DNA of 64,000 nucleotides from JAJZGK01 sp035538795 (GTDB lineage: Bacteria; Pseudomonadota; Alphaproteobacteria; Rhodospirillales; Magnetospirillaceae): NCBI GenBank assembly GCA_035538795.1, contig DATLJS010000041.1:1-64000 (forward strand), read 5' to 3'. Shown here one piece after another: positions 27,012-36,086 of this stretch. The notes below the pieces were generated by a model. It worked only from the letters and a program-made list of their open reading frames with translations. It was not told the DNA's origin and ran no database searches. The first letter of the stretch is position 1; each line of letters opens with the position of its first letter. The position numbers and the translations under genes are program-made.

Positions 27012-27425
27012 ATGACACTGCGTAAGTTCATCCTTGCCGGCCGCCGTTCGGTGCGGGCCAGCCGTCTTTTCCAGATCGCCCTGGTGGTGCTGTTCTGGTT
27101 ATTGGGCGATGCCGTGTCCCGTTGGAGCGGCCTGCCCATTCCCGGCGGCATCTTCGGGATGCTGATCGTGCTGGCCTTGCTGGCCAGTCGCCGCCTCAGC
27201 CATGCCAGCCTGCGTCACGGCGCCAATTGGTTCATCGCCGAAATGCTGCTGTTTTTCGTTCCCGCCGTGCTGGCGGTGATGGACCACCGGGAATTTCTCG
27301 GCTTGCTGGGACTGAAGATTCTATCGGTCATCCTGCTGGGCACGGTGGTGGTGATGAGTGTGACGGCGCTGGTGGTCGATTTCGGTTACCGCGTGCTGGA
27401 GGCGCAAAATCGTGGTGTGGAGTAA
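27012..27425 (+). CDS. CidA/LrgA holin-like membrane protein
   Basis: A 137-residue membrane protein with about four helices and the family signature SRWSGLPIPGGIFGMLIVLALL. CidA/LrgA proteins work with LrgB/CidB partners in programmed lysis or in pyruvate and other small-metabolite transport. The gene overlaps the LrgB gene by 14 bases. The LysR regulator at 26041 is divergent. Confidence 0.9.
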   Translation: MTLRKFILAGRRSVRASRLFQIALVVLFWLLGDAVSRWSGLPIPGGIFGMLIVLALLASRRLSHASLRHGANWFIAEMLLFFVPAVLAVMDHREFLGLLGLKILSVILLGTVVVMSVTALVVDFGYRVLEAQNRGVE

Positions 27426-28107
27426 TCCCATCCTACAGGCGGTGTTCTGGTCGGTTTTGACCATCGCCTTTTTCCAGATCGGCAAGCGGCTGCATCGAGG
27501 GTTGGGCCGCTGGTGGTCGTCGCCGTTGGTGACGACGCCCCTGGCTCTGATCGCCCTGGCTTTGTCGCTGCACGAAACTTATGGCGAATATATCCGCGAG
27601 ACCCATTGGCTGGTTTTGCTGTTGGGACCGGCCACGGTGGCTTTCGCCATTCCCATCTGGGAACAGCGCGAACTGATCCGCAAACGTTGGCCGATCCTGC
27701 TGGCCGGGGTTCTGGCCGGCAGCCTGGCCGCCATGGCCTCGGCCTGGGCCTTTGCCGAATGGCTGGGGTTGAACGACAGCCTGACTCTCAGCCTGATGCC
27801 GCGTTCCATCAGCACGCCTTTCGCCATGACCGTTTCGGGCGAGATCGGCGGGGTGCCCGATCTGACGGCGGTGTTCGTGGTCATCACCGGGGTTTTCGGC
27901 GCGGCCTTGGGGGAAGTCATCCTCAAGGTGCTGCCGCTGCGCTCGGCCCTGGCCCGCGGTGCCCTGTTTGGCATGGGCGCCCACGGCGCCGGCGTCGCCA
28001 AGGCGCACGGCATCGGGCGCGAGGAAGGCGCCGTCGCCGGGCTGGTGATGGTGCTGGTGGGATTGGTCAACGTGCTGGCGGCGCCGCTGCTGGCGCATAT
28101 TCTTTAA
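27412..28107 (+). CDS. LrgB/CidB-family membrane protein
   Basis: A 231-residue polytopic membrane protein. LMPRSISTPFAMTVSGEIGG and GALFGMGAHGAGVAKAHGIGREEGAVAGLVM are the LrgB signatures. It starts at GTG 27412 with GGAGGC eight to nine bases upstream, inside the end of the CidA/LrgA gene, so translation is coupled. The pair probably forms one transporter or holin-like complex. Confidence 0.93.
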   Translation: MVWSNPILQAVFWSVLTIAFFQIGKRLHRGLGRWWSSPLVTTPLALIALALSLHETYGEYIRETHWLVLLLGPATVAFAIPIWEQRELIRKRWPILLAGVLAGSLAAMASAWAFAEWLGLNDSLTLSLMPRSISTPFAMTVSGEIGGVPDLTAVFVVITGVFGAALGEVILKVLPLRSALARGALFGMGAHGAGVAKAHGIGREEGAVAGLVMVLVGLVNVLAAPLLAHIL

Positions 28108-28123
28108 AGCGAAGAAGGCGACG

Positions 28124-28558
28124 ATGTTTCTTTCCCTGTCCGCTCTGTTCCATCATGTCCAGCGAGTTTTAGGGCTGGGCCGGCACCGCCTGCTGCGCAA
28201 GCTGCGCCGCAACGGCGTGCGTCCCGACATTCTGCTGCCGGGACACATCGTCATCGACATCTCGCGGATGGTGCTGTTCAACATTGACCAGGAAGTGACC
28301 GTGCGCTTTGCCGAGATCAACGGCATCGACGTCGGCAACCAGGGCGAAGAGGGATTCATGGACAGCTATGTCCTGTCGGTGGACACTACCCGCTACGACA
28401 TGCCTCGGCTGGAATGGCGCATCTCCAACGTTCGCCGCGACGCCGAGCAGGTGGCGCGCATCATCGACGACGTTTTGTCGGGCGCCCTGCTGACCGCCGA
28501 CAGCAAGCGGCTTCCGGCCAGCACCAAGGCGCTGTCCGGCTGTTTCGCCTCTATTTGA
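28124..28558 (+). CDS. Small protein of unknown function
   Basis: A 144-residue soluble protein with a basic N-terminal helix (HRLLRKLRRNGVRPDILL) and a compact alpha/beta-looking remainder (VLFNIDQEVTVRFAEINGID, DSYVLSVDTTRYDMPRLEW). I do not recognise a family. The start has AAGAAGG nearby and follows the LrgB stop by 16 bases, so it may be co-transcribed. Its 3' end overlaps the convergent LysE gene by eight bases. Confidence 0.7.
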   Translation: MFLSLSALFHHVQRVLGLGRHRLLRKLRRNGVRPDILLPGHIVIDISRMVLFNIDQEVTVRFAEINGIDVGNQGEEGFMDSYVLSVDTTRYDMPRLEWRISNVRRDAEQVARIIDDVLSGALLTADSKRLPASTKALSGCFASI

Positions 28559-29159
28559 CCAGGGAAAGCGCCAAATAGCCGGCGCTGGCCCACATCACCA
28601 GGGCGGATGCCGGATTGAGCAGGCGCCGCGCCAATTCCAGGCGCGATAAAATCCGTCCGGCCAGAGCCAGCCCGAAAAACCACGACCACGACACGGCGAT
28701 GCAGGCCGACGTGAACGCCGCCAGCCTCGCCCCTTGATAGGCCAAGCCGCTGGTACCGATGACGCCGATGGTGTCGACGATGGCGTGGGGGTTTCCCAGC
28801 GAGCAGGCAAGGGCAAACGCCACCTGCTTTCCCATCGGGGCCGGGGTGCGCTCGTCTCCACTCTGGGGTGATGGCGGCGCCGATTTCCAGGTCAGCCAGC
28901 CGGCCGCGACCAGGAAGGCCACCCCGCCGCAGACCAGCACCAGGCGCAGCCATTCGATGGCGCCGACCACGGCGGAAACTCCAGCTACGGCCAGTAAAAT
29001 CAACAGAGTGTCGCAACAGGCGGCCGTGACCACCACCGGCAAGGCGCGAAGCAGGTTGGGCTGGCTGAAGCCTTGGGAAAGAACGAAGGTGTTCTGCGGC
29101 CCCAGGGGAAGAATCAACCCAAGGGCGAGAAGAAATCCGTGCGCGAGCGGTAATAACAT
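28551..29159 (-). CDS. LysE/ArgO-family amino acid exporter
   Basis: A 202-residue membrane protein with five or six helices. The N-terminus HGFLLALGLILPLGPQNTFVL and the middle ACSLGNPHAIVDTIGVIGTS fit the LysE/ArgO branch, which exports basic amino acids such as lysine or arginine. ATG 29159 is taken as the start; GTG 29165 two codons earlier is also possible. A basic amino-acid exporter next to an ABC importer for polar amino acids suggests homeostasis of the same solutes, which is an inference. Confidence 0.88.
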   Translation of the reverse strand: MLLPLAHGFLLALGLILPLGPQNTFVLSQGFSQPNLLRALPVVVTAACCDTLLILLAVAGVSAVVGAIEWLRLVLVCGGVAFLVAAGWLTWKSAPPSPQSGDERTPAPMGKQVAFALACSLGNPHAIVDTIGVIGTSGLAYQGARLAAFTSACIAVSWSWFFGLALAGRILSRLELARRLLNPASALVMWASAGYLALSLVK

Positions 29160-29300
29160 GATCACGATCTATGCCGATTCCATAAGCTGTTTGCAAGCCC
29201 GGCAGAGAAATGATGTTTAAATGACCAAGCCGTTTGACATAAGAAGCGAAATCCACTCGAATGCTGTGATCATTTCATCGTGTAGATACCGGAAGCCGAT

Positions 29301-30080
29301 TTGACCACCGCCCTTGCTCCGCCCGCCCTGGAGGCTGAAAACATCCATAAGCGCTTCGGGGGGCTCGAAGTGCTGAAAGGCATCTCCCTTACCGCCCGCG
29401 ACGGCGAAATCATCTCCATCCTGGGGTCGTCGGGTTCGGGCAAAAGCACCTTCCTGCGGTGTCTCAATCTTCTGGAAGCGCCCAACGAGGGGCGCATCGC
29501 CCTGGGCGGCGAGGACTTCAAGCTGAAGCGCCAGAAGAGCGGGGAACTGGTGCCCGCCGACGCCAAGCAGATCACCCGCCTGCGAGCCAGCATGGGCTTC
29601 GTCTTCCAAAGCTTCAATCTGTGGCCACACATGACGATCCTTGAGAACGTCATCGAAGCGCCGATTCAGGTTCTGGGCCGCGATCGCAAAGACGCCATCG
29701 CCGAGGGCGAGGCGCTGCTGACCAAGGTGGGCATCGCCGACAAGCGCAACGCCTATCCCGGTCATCTGTCGGGCGGCCAGCAGCAGCGCGCGGCAATCGC
29801 CCGCACGCTGGCCATGCAGCCTCGCGTGCTTTTGTTCGACGAGCCGACGTCGGCCCTCGACCCGGAAATGGTCGCCGAGGTGCTGAACGTCATCAACGGT
29901 CTTGCCCAAGAGGGACGGACCATGCTGCTCGTCACCCACGAAATGCGTTTCGCCCGCAACGTCTCGACCCGCGTGCTGTTTCTGCACGATGGCCGGATCG
30001 AGGAAGAGGGGACGCCGGACAAGGTGTTCGACAACCCCGTTTCCCCGCGTTGCCGGCAATTCATGGCCAGCCACCGCTGA
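29301..30080 (+). CDS. Polar amino acid ABC transporter, ATP-binding protein (HisP type)
   Basis: A 259-residue ATPase with Walker A GSSGSGKST, signature LSGGQQQRAAIARTLA, Walker B VLLFDEPTSALDPE and the switch His in LLVTHEMRFARN. The insert GGEDFKLKRQKSGELVPADA before the Q-loop is typical of HisP/ArtP-type proteins. No ATG lies near the homologous N-terminus; TTG 29301, preceded by GGAAG, is the probable start. It heads an operon with the binding protein and two permeases. Confidence 0.93.
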   Translation: MTTALAPPALEAENIHKRFGGLEVLKGISLTARDGEIISILGSSGSGKSTFLRCLNLLEAPNEGRIALGGEDFKLKRQKSGELVPADAKQITRLRASMGFVFQSFNLWPHMTILENVIEAPIQVLGRDRKDAIAEGEALLTKVGIADKRNAYPGHLSGGQQQRAAIARTLAMQPRVLLFDEPTSALDPEMVAEVLNVINGLAQEGRTMLLVTHEMRFARNVSTRVLFLHDGRIEEEGTPDKVFDNPVSPRCRQFMASHR

Positions 30081-30108
30081 CCGATCACCGCCTTGAGGAG
30101 GGCATTTC

Positions 30109-30855
30109 ATGCGTTTCAAGACTCTGTTGATCGCCGCCGCCTTTGCCACCGCCAGTCTGACCGGCGTGGCTCAGGCCGCCGAAAAAGTGAAGATCGGCAC
30201 CGAGGGCGCTTACCCTCCGTTCAATCAGGTTGACGACAAGGGCAACATCACCGGTTTCGACATCGACATCGCCAAGGCGCTGTGTGTCGAGGCCAAGCTG
30301 GATTGCACCGTGGTCACCCAGGATTGGGACGGCATCATTCCGGCCCTGAACGCCAAGAAGTTCGACGCCATCGTCGCCTCGATGTCCATCACCGAGGAGC
30401 GTCAGAAGGCCGTCGACTTCACCGACCCCTACTACACCAACAAGCTTCAGTTCATCGCCCCGAAGAAGTCCGACTTCTCGCCGGCCAAGCTGAAGGGCAA
30501 GGTGCTGGGCGCCCAGCGCGCCACCATTGCCGGCACCTGGCTGGAAGAGCATGTGAAGGACGCCGAGATCAAGCTCTACGACACCCAGGAGAACGCCTAT
30601 CTTGATCTGGCCGCCGGCCGTCTGGACGGCATCCTGGCCGACAAGTTCGTGAATTACGAATGGCTGAAAAGCGATGCCGGCAAGGACTTCGAGTTCAAGG
30701 GCGACGCCGTATTCGATAACGACAAGATCGCCATCGCCGTCCGCAAGGGCGACGACAAGCTGCGCACCAAGCTGAACGCGGCTTTGAAGGCCATCGTCGC
30801 CAACGGCACTTATAAAAAGATCAACGAGCAGTATTTCCCCTTCAGCATTTACTAA
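30109..30855 (+). CDS. Polar amino acid ABC transporter, periplasmic binding protein
   Basis: A 248-residue secreted type-II solute-binding protein. The signal peptide ends at GVAQAAEK, and the mature N-terminus VKIGTEGAYPPFNQVDDKGN is followed by ITGFDIDIAKALC. KFDAIVASMSITEERQKAVDFTDPYY is the family signature for lysine/arginine/ornithine/histidine binding proteins (HisJ/ArgT/ArtJ). The ribosome site GAGGAGGG is strong, as expected for an abundant periplasmic protein. Confidence 0.94.
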   Translation: MRFKTLLIAAAFATASLTGVAQAAEKVKIGTEGAYPPFNQVDDKGNITGFDIDIAKALCVEAKLDCTVVTQDWDGIIPALNAKKFDAIVASMSITEERQKAVDFTDPYYTNKLQFIAPKKSDFSPAKLKGKVLGAQRATIAGTWLEEHVKDAEIKLYDTQENAYLDLAAGRLDGILADKFVNYEWLKSDAGKDFEFKGDAVFDNDKIAIAVRKGDDKLRTKLNAALKAIVANGTYKKINEQYFPFSIY

Positions 30856-30863
30856 GAGCACGG

Positions 30864-30905
30864 ACGGCCACGGCGGGAGGACATTCCGCCGTGGCCGTTG
30901 TCTTT
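30864..30905 (+). terminator. Intra-operon terminator/attenuator after the binding protein gene
   Basis: A perfect 13-bp stem ACGGCCACGGCGG/CCGCCGTGGCCGT is followed by TGTCTTTTT. It sits between the binding-protein gene and the first permease gene. Partial termination here would give more binding protein than permease, a known design in this transporter class. Confidence 0.75.
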
Positions 30906-30922
30906 TTCCAACGGACGGATCA

Positions 30923-31615
30923 ATGAATCTTCACGGCTTCGGACCCCAGCTTCTGGCGGGCACCCTGATGACCCTGCAACTGGCATTCTCGGCGGTCAGC
31001 GTCGGGTTGGTGCTGGGGCTTTTGGGGGCGGTGGCCAAATCGTCGCGTCTTCTGACGCTGCGTCTGCTGGGCGAGGCCTACACCACCATTGTCCGCGGCG
31101 TGCCCGAATTGCTGGTGGTGTTGATCGTTTATTTCGGTTCGGCTAAGGTTTTGACCGGGTTGGCCGGAGCCTTGGGGTTCGATACCTACATCGAGCTTGA
31201 TCCGTTCGCCGCCGGCACGCTGGCCTTGGGGCTGACCTTCGGCGCCTATGCCACCGAGGTTTTTCGTGGCGCCATGCTTACCGTGCCCAAGGGGCAGGTC
31301 GAGGCGGCGCAGTCCCTGGGGCTGGGCCGCTGGCGCTGTTTCTCCCGCATCGTCCTGCCTCAGCTCTGGCGCGTGGCGTTGCCGGGGTTGGGCAACCTGT
31401 TCATGGTTCTGATGAAGGACACCGCCCTGATTTCCGTGGTCGGCCTGGACGAACTGATGCGCAAGGCGCAGATCGGCGTCGGCTTTTCCAAGGAACCGTT
31501 CACCTTCTACGGCTGCGCCGCGCTGATCTATCTGGTGCTGACGGTGGTGACCGGCGGCGGCTTGATGGCGCTGGAGCATCACGCCAACCGAGGATACCGG
31601 AGGGCCCGGTCGTGA
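30923..31615 (+). CDS. Polar amino acid ABC transporter permease (HisQ type)
   Basis: A 230-residue membrane protein with about five helices and the HisQ/ArtQ pattern GEAYTTIVRGVPELLVVLIVYF. The EAA coupling loop reads GQVEAAQSLGLGRWRCFSRIVLPQ. It forms a heterodimeric channel with the next gene product; the two genes overlap by four bases. Confidence 0.93.
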   Translation: MNLHGFGPQLLAGTLMTLQLAFSAVSVGLVLGLLGAVAKSSRLLTLRLLGEAYTTIVRGVPELLVVLIVYFGSAKVLTGLAGALGFDTYIELDPFAAGTLALGLTFGAYATEVFRGAMLTVPKGQVEAAQSLGLGRWRCFSRIVLPQLWRVALPGLGNLFMVLMKDTALISVVGLDELMRKAQIGVGFSKEPFTFYGCAALIYLVLTVVTGGGLMALEHHANRGYRRARS

Positions 31616-32310
31616 GCATGGATCTGGGCGTCGTCGTCGAATATCTGCCGAAGCTGCTGAACGGCGCGCGGCTGACGGTGCAGTTGGTGCTGTTCTCCGG
31701 CATTGGCGGGTTGGTGCTGGCCTTTCCCATGGGAATCGCCCGCTCGTCGCCGCGTCCATGGGTGCGGGCCTTGCCCTGGACCTATATCTTCTTTTTCCGC
31801 GGCACGCCGCTGATGGTGCAGATGTTCCTGGTCTATTACGGCCTGTCTCAGTTCGAGAGCATCCGCCATAACGAAGTGCTCTGGCCGATCCTGCGCGATC
31901 CCTATTGGTGCGCGCTGATCACCATGTCGATGCATACGGCGGCTTACATCGCGGAAATCCTGCGGGGCGCCATTCAGGCCATTCCCCGGGGCGAGATCGA
32001 GGCGGCGGTGTCGATTGGGATGAGCAAGGCCGTCATTCTGCGCCGCATCATCGTGCCGCGCGCCATCCGCATCGGCTTGCCGGCTTATTCCAACGAGGTG
32101 ATCCTGATGCTGAAGGGCAGCGCCCTGGCCAGCACCATCACCTTGCTGGAGCTGACCGGCATGGCCCGCACCATCATCGCCAAGACCTATATGCCGGTGG
32201 AAATCTTCTTGGCGGCGGGGGCGTTCTATCTGCTGATTTCATTCCTGATGGTGCGCGTCTTCCGTCTGATGGAATGGCGGCTGAACCGGCATGTTCGGGA
32301 CGTCCGCTGA
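31612..32310 (+). CDS. Polar amino acid ABC transporter permease (HisM type)
   Basis: A 232-residue permease with FFFRGTPLMVQMFLVYYGL and the EAA loop GEIEAAVSIGMSKAVILRRI, typical of HisM/ArtM. The start is GTG at 31612 (GTGA overlap with the previous stop) or ATG at 31618. It closes the four-gene importer operon. Confidence 0.93.
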   Translation: MSMDLGVVVEYLPKLLNGARLTVQLVLFSGIGGLVLAFPMGIARSSPRPWVRALPWTYIFFFRGTPLMVQMFLVYYGLSQFESIRHNEVLWPILRDPYWCALITMSMHTAAYIAEILRGAIQAIPRGEIEAAVSIGMSKAVILRRIIVPRAIRIGLPAYSNEVILMLKGSALASTITLLELTGMARTIIAKTYMPVEIFLAAGAFYLLISFLMVRVFRLMEWRLNRHVRDVR

Positions 32311-32496
32311 CGGGCGGGCGAGGCTTTTCCGCGGGTGTGGTGCGGGTTGGATTTTCGCCCGCAACGACTGCTGGCCTTTGACGGTCATCCGTGTTTCACT
32401 GTCCCATGACGTGGCGTCCCCGATTCTTCTAGGGATTTGGGGCGCCTGCCCAGTTTGAACCGCCAAGAGTTCGAGTGGGAGGGGAGACACGACCAT

Positions 32497-33435
32497 ATGA
32501 CCACGCTGTTGCTGACGCACAACGCCTGTCTCGAACATGACACGGGCGAATACCATCCGGAATGCGCCGAACGTCTGAAGGCGATCATGCATATTCTGGA
32601 GCACGAGGATTTCTCGTTTCTGATCCGGGATCAGGCGCCGAAAGCCACCACCGAGCAATTGCTCAGGGCGCATCCGCAAAGCTATATCGACCATATTCTG
32701 GCCTGCGTTCCCGCGCCGGGCGAAGAATATCAGGTGGATGACGACACCTTTATGTCGTCGGGCAGCGGCGAAGCGGCCCTGCGCTCGGCCGGGGCCGTTT
32801 GCGCTGCCGTCGACGAAGTGGCGACCGGCAAGGTGCGCAACGCTTTTTGCGCCGTTCGTCCGCCGGGGCATCATGCCGAGAAGGAGCAGGCCATGGGCTT
32901 CTGTTTCTTCGCCAATGCCGCCATCGGGGCTTTGCACGCGCGCGACGTGTACGGCTTCAAGCGGGTGGCGGTGGTGGATTTCGACGTCCACCATGGCAAC
33001 GGAACCCAGGATGTGCTGTGGAGCGAGCCAGGCATGTTCTATGCCTCGACTCACCAGCTCGACGCCTTTCCCTATACCGGCGCCGAGGAGCAAACCGGCC
33101 CCGAAGGCGGCGCGGTCGTCGTCAATGTGCCGCTGCCGGCGGGAACCGCCTCGGCGGATTTCCGGGCGGCCTATACCGACATCGTGTTGCCCAAGCTGCG
33201 GGAATTCGCTCCGGATTTCCTGATCATTTCGGCGGGTTTCGACGCCCATGCCGCCGATCCCATGGCCCATCTGCGGGTTCTGGTCGGCGACTTCGACTGG
33301 CTGGCCCGCGAATTGTTGGCCATCGCCGCCGAAACGGCCGGCGGCCGGGTGGTCTCGGTGCTGGAAGGCGGTTACGACACCCGCGCCCTGGCCACCTGTG
33401 TGGCAGGGCATATCCGGGCTATGATGAACGCCTGA
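32497..33435 (+). CDS. Histone deacetylase-like amidohydrolase
   Basis: A 312-residue arginase/deacetylase-fold enzyme. The zinc site and catalytic His pair are in RPPGHHAEKEQAMGFCFFAN and VVDFDVHHGNGTQ; the second Asp ligand is in ISAGFDAHAADPMAHL; and the C-terminus has VSVLEGGYD. Bacterial members act on acetylpolyamines, acetoin-related substrates or acetyl-lysine. The substrate here is unknown. The ATG at 32497 fits the family N-terminus (TTLLLTHNACLEHDTG) with GGGGAG upstream, so the longer frame from 32437 is not used. Confidence 0.93.
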   Translation: MTTLLLTHNACLEHDTGEYHPECAERLKAIMHILEHEDFSFLIRDQAPKATTEQLLRAHPQSYIDHILACVPAPGEEYQVDDDTFMSSGSGEAALRSAGAVCAAVDEVATGKVRNAFCAVRPPGHHAEKEQAMGFCFFANAAIGALHARDVYGFKRVAVVDFDVHHGNGTQDVLWSEPGMFYASTHQLDAFPYTGAEEQTGPEGGAVVVNVPLPAGTASADFRAAYTDIVLPKLREFAPDFLIISAGFDAHAADPMAHLRVLVGDFDWLARELLAIAAETAGGRVVSVLEGGYDTRALATCVAGHIRAMMNA

Positions 33436-33496
33436 TCATCCATGACACCTTCGTCGGCCGAGGGGGGCCGGCGTTGCCGTCTCCGAGGGACTGGAC

Positions 33497-33940
33497 ATGA
33501 AATTCATCGAGTGGAAAGCGGAAATGTCGGTGGGGTCCGAGAAGCTGGACGGCCACCACCAGATGATCATCGACTGTCTGAACCAGTTGCATCCGTTGCT
33601 GGACGGCAAGGCCAGCGACGACGAGGTCAACGCCGTTCTGGCCAAGCTGGAAGATTTCATCCTGGTTCATTTCAGCGAGGAAGAGCAGGCGATGAAGCGG
33701 GCCGGCTATCCCGATTGGAAGGCTCATCGCGATTTGCACGACCAGATGTACGACGTGGTCTACAACCTGAAGGCCGATGTGGAGCATGGCCGGGCGCTGG
33801 ACGCCAAGAAGCTGTTCGATCTGATCTATAACTGGCTGCTTCAGCACATCATGGGCGAGGACAAGAAATACGTTTCTTTCCTCAATGACCCCAAGGCCCC
33901 TCAGGGAGTCTGGACCCGCTCCAACGGGCGGCAGTACTGA
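33497..33940 (+). CDS. Bacteriohemerythrin
   Basis: A 147-residue four-helix oxygen-binding protein with all diiron ligand motifs: GHHQMI (His20/21), HFSEEEQ (His58, Glu62), HRDLH (His77, His81) and HIMGED (His117, Asp122). It may carry or sense oxygen or protect oxygen-sensitive enzymes, which fits a microaerophile. It follows the deacetylase gene by 61 bases on the same strand but has its own ribosome site. Confidence 0.95.
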   Translation: MKFIEWKAEMSVGSEKLDGHHQMIIDCLNQLHPLLDGKASDDEVNAVLAKLEDFILVHFSEEEQAMKRAGYPDWKAHRDLHDQMYDVVYNLKADVEHGRALDAKKLFDLIYNWLLQHIMGEDKKYVSFLNDPKAPQGVWTRSNGRQY

Positions 33941-33974
33941 CGGGACGAGTGTTGCAGGCATGCGGCGCGGGCGG

Positions 33975-33994
33975 ATCCCCGCTTGCGCGGGGAT
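33975..33994. repeat. Short palindrome of REP-like type
   Basis: ATCCCCGC-TTGC-GCGGGGAT, a perfect 8-bp stem between the convergent hemerythrin and enoyl-CoA hydratase genes. No T-run follows. It may be a 3'-end stabiliser or a member of a small dispersed palindrome family; no second copy was noticed in the window. Confidence 0.4.
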
Positions 33995-34012
33995 GGCGCG
34001 TCCGTTCGGGCG

Positions 34013-34774
34013 TTAGCGGCACTTTGCGAAATCGGGAGCCCGCTTTTCCCGGAAGGCGGCGACGGCTTCTTTCAACTCGGCCGTTTTCAGGCAGTCTTCG
34101 AACATGCGGGCTTCACGCAGAATGCGCTCCCGCATGGGTTCGGGTTCCGCTTTCAGCAGGGCCTTGGTCCAGGCCATGCCCTGACGGGGTTTGGCGGCCA
34201 GCTTTAGGGCCAGCGCCCAGGCGGCGTCCTCCAAGGTTTCTGCCTGATGGATGGCGTTGACCATGCCGATCTGCAGGGCGGTCTCGGCGCCGAAGGGCTC
34301 GCCCAGCAGCAGCAATTCCGCCGCCTTGGCTGATCCGGCCAGACGCGGCAGCAACAGGGTCGAGGCCGCTTCCGGCACCAGGCCCAGATTGATGAAGGGG
34401 AACTGGAAGCGGGCATTGCCGGCGCACAGGACCATGTCGCAGTGAAGCAGCATGGTCGAGCCGATGCCGACGGCGGCTCCGGCCACGGCGGCGATCAACG
34501 GTTTTTGCGTGGACGACACGGCTTTAAGGAAACGCTCAGTCGGCGTCCCCGTCAGGGTGGTCAGCTTCAAAAAATCGGCGAGATCGTTGCCGGCGGAAAA
34601 ATCCGGCCCGCCGGCCAACAGTTGGACGGCGACATTCGGATCCTTGTCTCCGGCATCCAGGGCGTCGGCCATGGCGGCGTACATGTCCAGGGTCAGGGCA
34701 TTCTTTTTTTCAGGGCGCGTCATCCGCACCACCTGAATGGAGTCCTTGTGTGCAACCTCGATAAACTCGCTCAT
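34013..34774 (-). CDS. Enoyl-CoA hydratase/isomerase family protein
   Basis: A 253-residue crotonase-fold protein. The oxyanion-hole segments are GPDFSAGNDLADFL and AVAGAAVGIGSTMLLHCDMV, and FINLGLVPEAASTLLLPRLAG is the second catalytic region. The FSAGNDL motif resembles isomerase-type members rather than classic hydratases. The role is probably in fatty-acid or aromatic acyl-CoA breakdown. It is divergent from accA. Confidence 0.9.
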   Translation of the reverse strand: MSEFIEVAHKDSIQVVRMTRPEKKNALTLDMYAAMADALDAGDKDPNVAVQLLAGGPDFSAGNDLADFLKLTTLTGTPTERFLKAVSSTQKPLIAAVAGAAVGIGSTMLLHCDMVLCAGNARFQFPFINLGLVPEAASTLLLPRLAGSAKAAELLLLGEPFGAETALQIGMVNAIHQAETLEDAAWALALKLAAKPRQGMAWTKALLKAEPEPMRERILREARMFEDCLKTAELKEAVAAFREKRAPDFAKCR

Positions 34775-34893
34775 TTCAGCCTCTTATGAATATTTCCCAA
34801 TAGGGTAGCTTTCTTCCGTTATGTGCGCAAGCATGGCCGTCAATCGCACGCCCCCCTTTCGCGCTGGTTCAGGCTGTGATAAAAGCCGAGGCC

Positions 34894-35844
34894 ATGAATT
34901 TCTTAGATTTTGAAAAGCCCATCGCCGAGCTTGAGGGCAAGATCGAGGAGTTGCGGCATTTAAGCGACTCCGACGAGATCAACATCGCCGAAGAGATCAA
35001 TCGTCTCCAGGTGAAGGTCGACAAGCTCTTGCGTGCGACCTACGGAAAGCTTTCGCCCTGGCAAAAGGCCCAGGTGGCGAGGCATCCCGACCGGCCGCAC
35101 ACCAGCGACTACATCAGCCGGCTGATCACCGACTTCACGCCGCTGGCCGGCGACCGCTCGTTCGCCGACGACAAAGCGATCATCGGCGGTCTGGGCCGGT
35201 TCCGAGGGCGTTCGGTGATGGTCATCGGCCATGAGAAGGGCAACGATACCGAAAGCCGTCTGAAGCACAATTTCGGCATGGCCAAGCCCGAAGGCTACCG
35301 CAAGGCCCGCCGTCTGATGGAGATGGCCGACCATTTCCATGTTCCGGTCGTCACTCTGGTCGATACCGCTGGCGCCTTTCCCGGCGTCGAAGCCGAGGCC
35401 CGTGGGCAGGCGGAAGCCATCGCCCGCTCCATCGAGACCTGTTTGGACCTTCGCGTGCCGCTGGTGTCCGTGATCATCGGCGAAGGCGGTTCGGGCGGGG
35501 CGATCGCCCTGGCCACCGGCAATACGGTGCTGATGCTGGAGCATTCCATTTATTCGGTGATCAGCCCCGAAGGCTGCGCCTCGATTCTGTGGCGTTCCGG
35601 CGATGCCGCCAAGGACGCCGCCGAAGCCTTGCGCCTGACGGCTCAGGATCTGCAGAAGCTGGGCGTCATCGACGATGTCGTCGCGGAACCGCTGGGTGGC
35701 GCGCACCGCAGTCCGGACGCGGCCATCGATGCCTTGGCCGACCGGCTGGAGGCATCGCTGAAGGCTCAGAGTTTGGTCGAAGGCGGTGTTCTTCGAGCCC
35801 GGCGCCGGGAAAAATTTTTGGAAATGGGCAAGCTCGGTCTGTAA
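34894..35844 (+). CDS. accA: Acetyl-CoA carboxylase carboxyltransferase subunit alpha
   Basis: A 316-residue protein closely following the AccA pattern: FLDFEKPIAELEGKIEEL at the N-terminus, RHPDRPHTSDYI, GHEKGNDTESRLKHNFGMAK, and the CoA/biotin-site region VIIGEGGSGGAIALATGN. Together with AccD it transfers carboxyl from biotin to acetyl-CoA, the first step of fatty-acid synthesis. The ATG at 34894 fits the conserved N-terminus; an in-frame GTG at 34876 is less likely. A terminator follows. Confidence 0.96.
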   Translation: MNFLDFEKPIAELEGKIEELRHLSDSDEINIAEEINRLQVKVDKLLRATYGKLSPWQKAQVARHPDRPHTSDYISRLITDFTPLAGDRSFADDKAIIGGLGRFRGRSVMVIGHEKGNDTESRLKHNFGMAKPEGYRKARRLMEMADHFHVPVVTLVDTAGAFPGVEAEARGQAEAIARSIETCLDLRVPLVSVIIGEGGSGGAIALATGNTVLMLEHSIYSVISPEGCASILWRSGDAAKDAAEALRLTAQDLQKLGVIDDVVAEPLGGAHRSPDAAIDALADRLEASLKAQSLVEGGVLRARRREKFLEMGKLGL

Positions 35845-35868
35845 AAAGACGGCCTGTTTCAAACGGAT

Positions 35869-35904
35869 AAACGCCGTGCCCGTCCGGGCGCGGCGTTTTT
35901 CTTT
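35869..35904 (+). terminator. Rho-independent terminator of accA
   Basis: Stem AAACGCCG(T)GCCC paired with GGGC(G)CGGCGTTT around a short loop, then TTCTTT. It lies 25 bases after the accA stop. Confidence 0.8.
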
Positions 35905-36086
35905 GCGGCGGAGAAATCGCATTCCCGCCCTAATCTCGCCACAGTCTGCCCTTAGCTTGATGATCAAGACGAAGGGGACGGCCCGTCAGGGTGTCTCGCA
36001 GAAACGCCGGTTTCCCCAGCCGGTTTGCGGCATCCGGGTTTTCTTCTTCTTCCTGTCCGATCGGAATGTTGATTGACCACACCCGA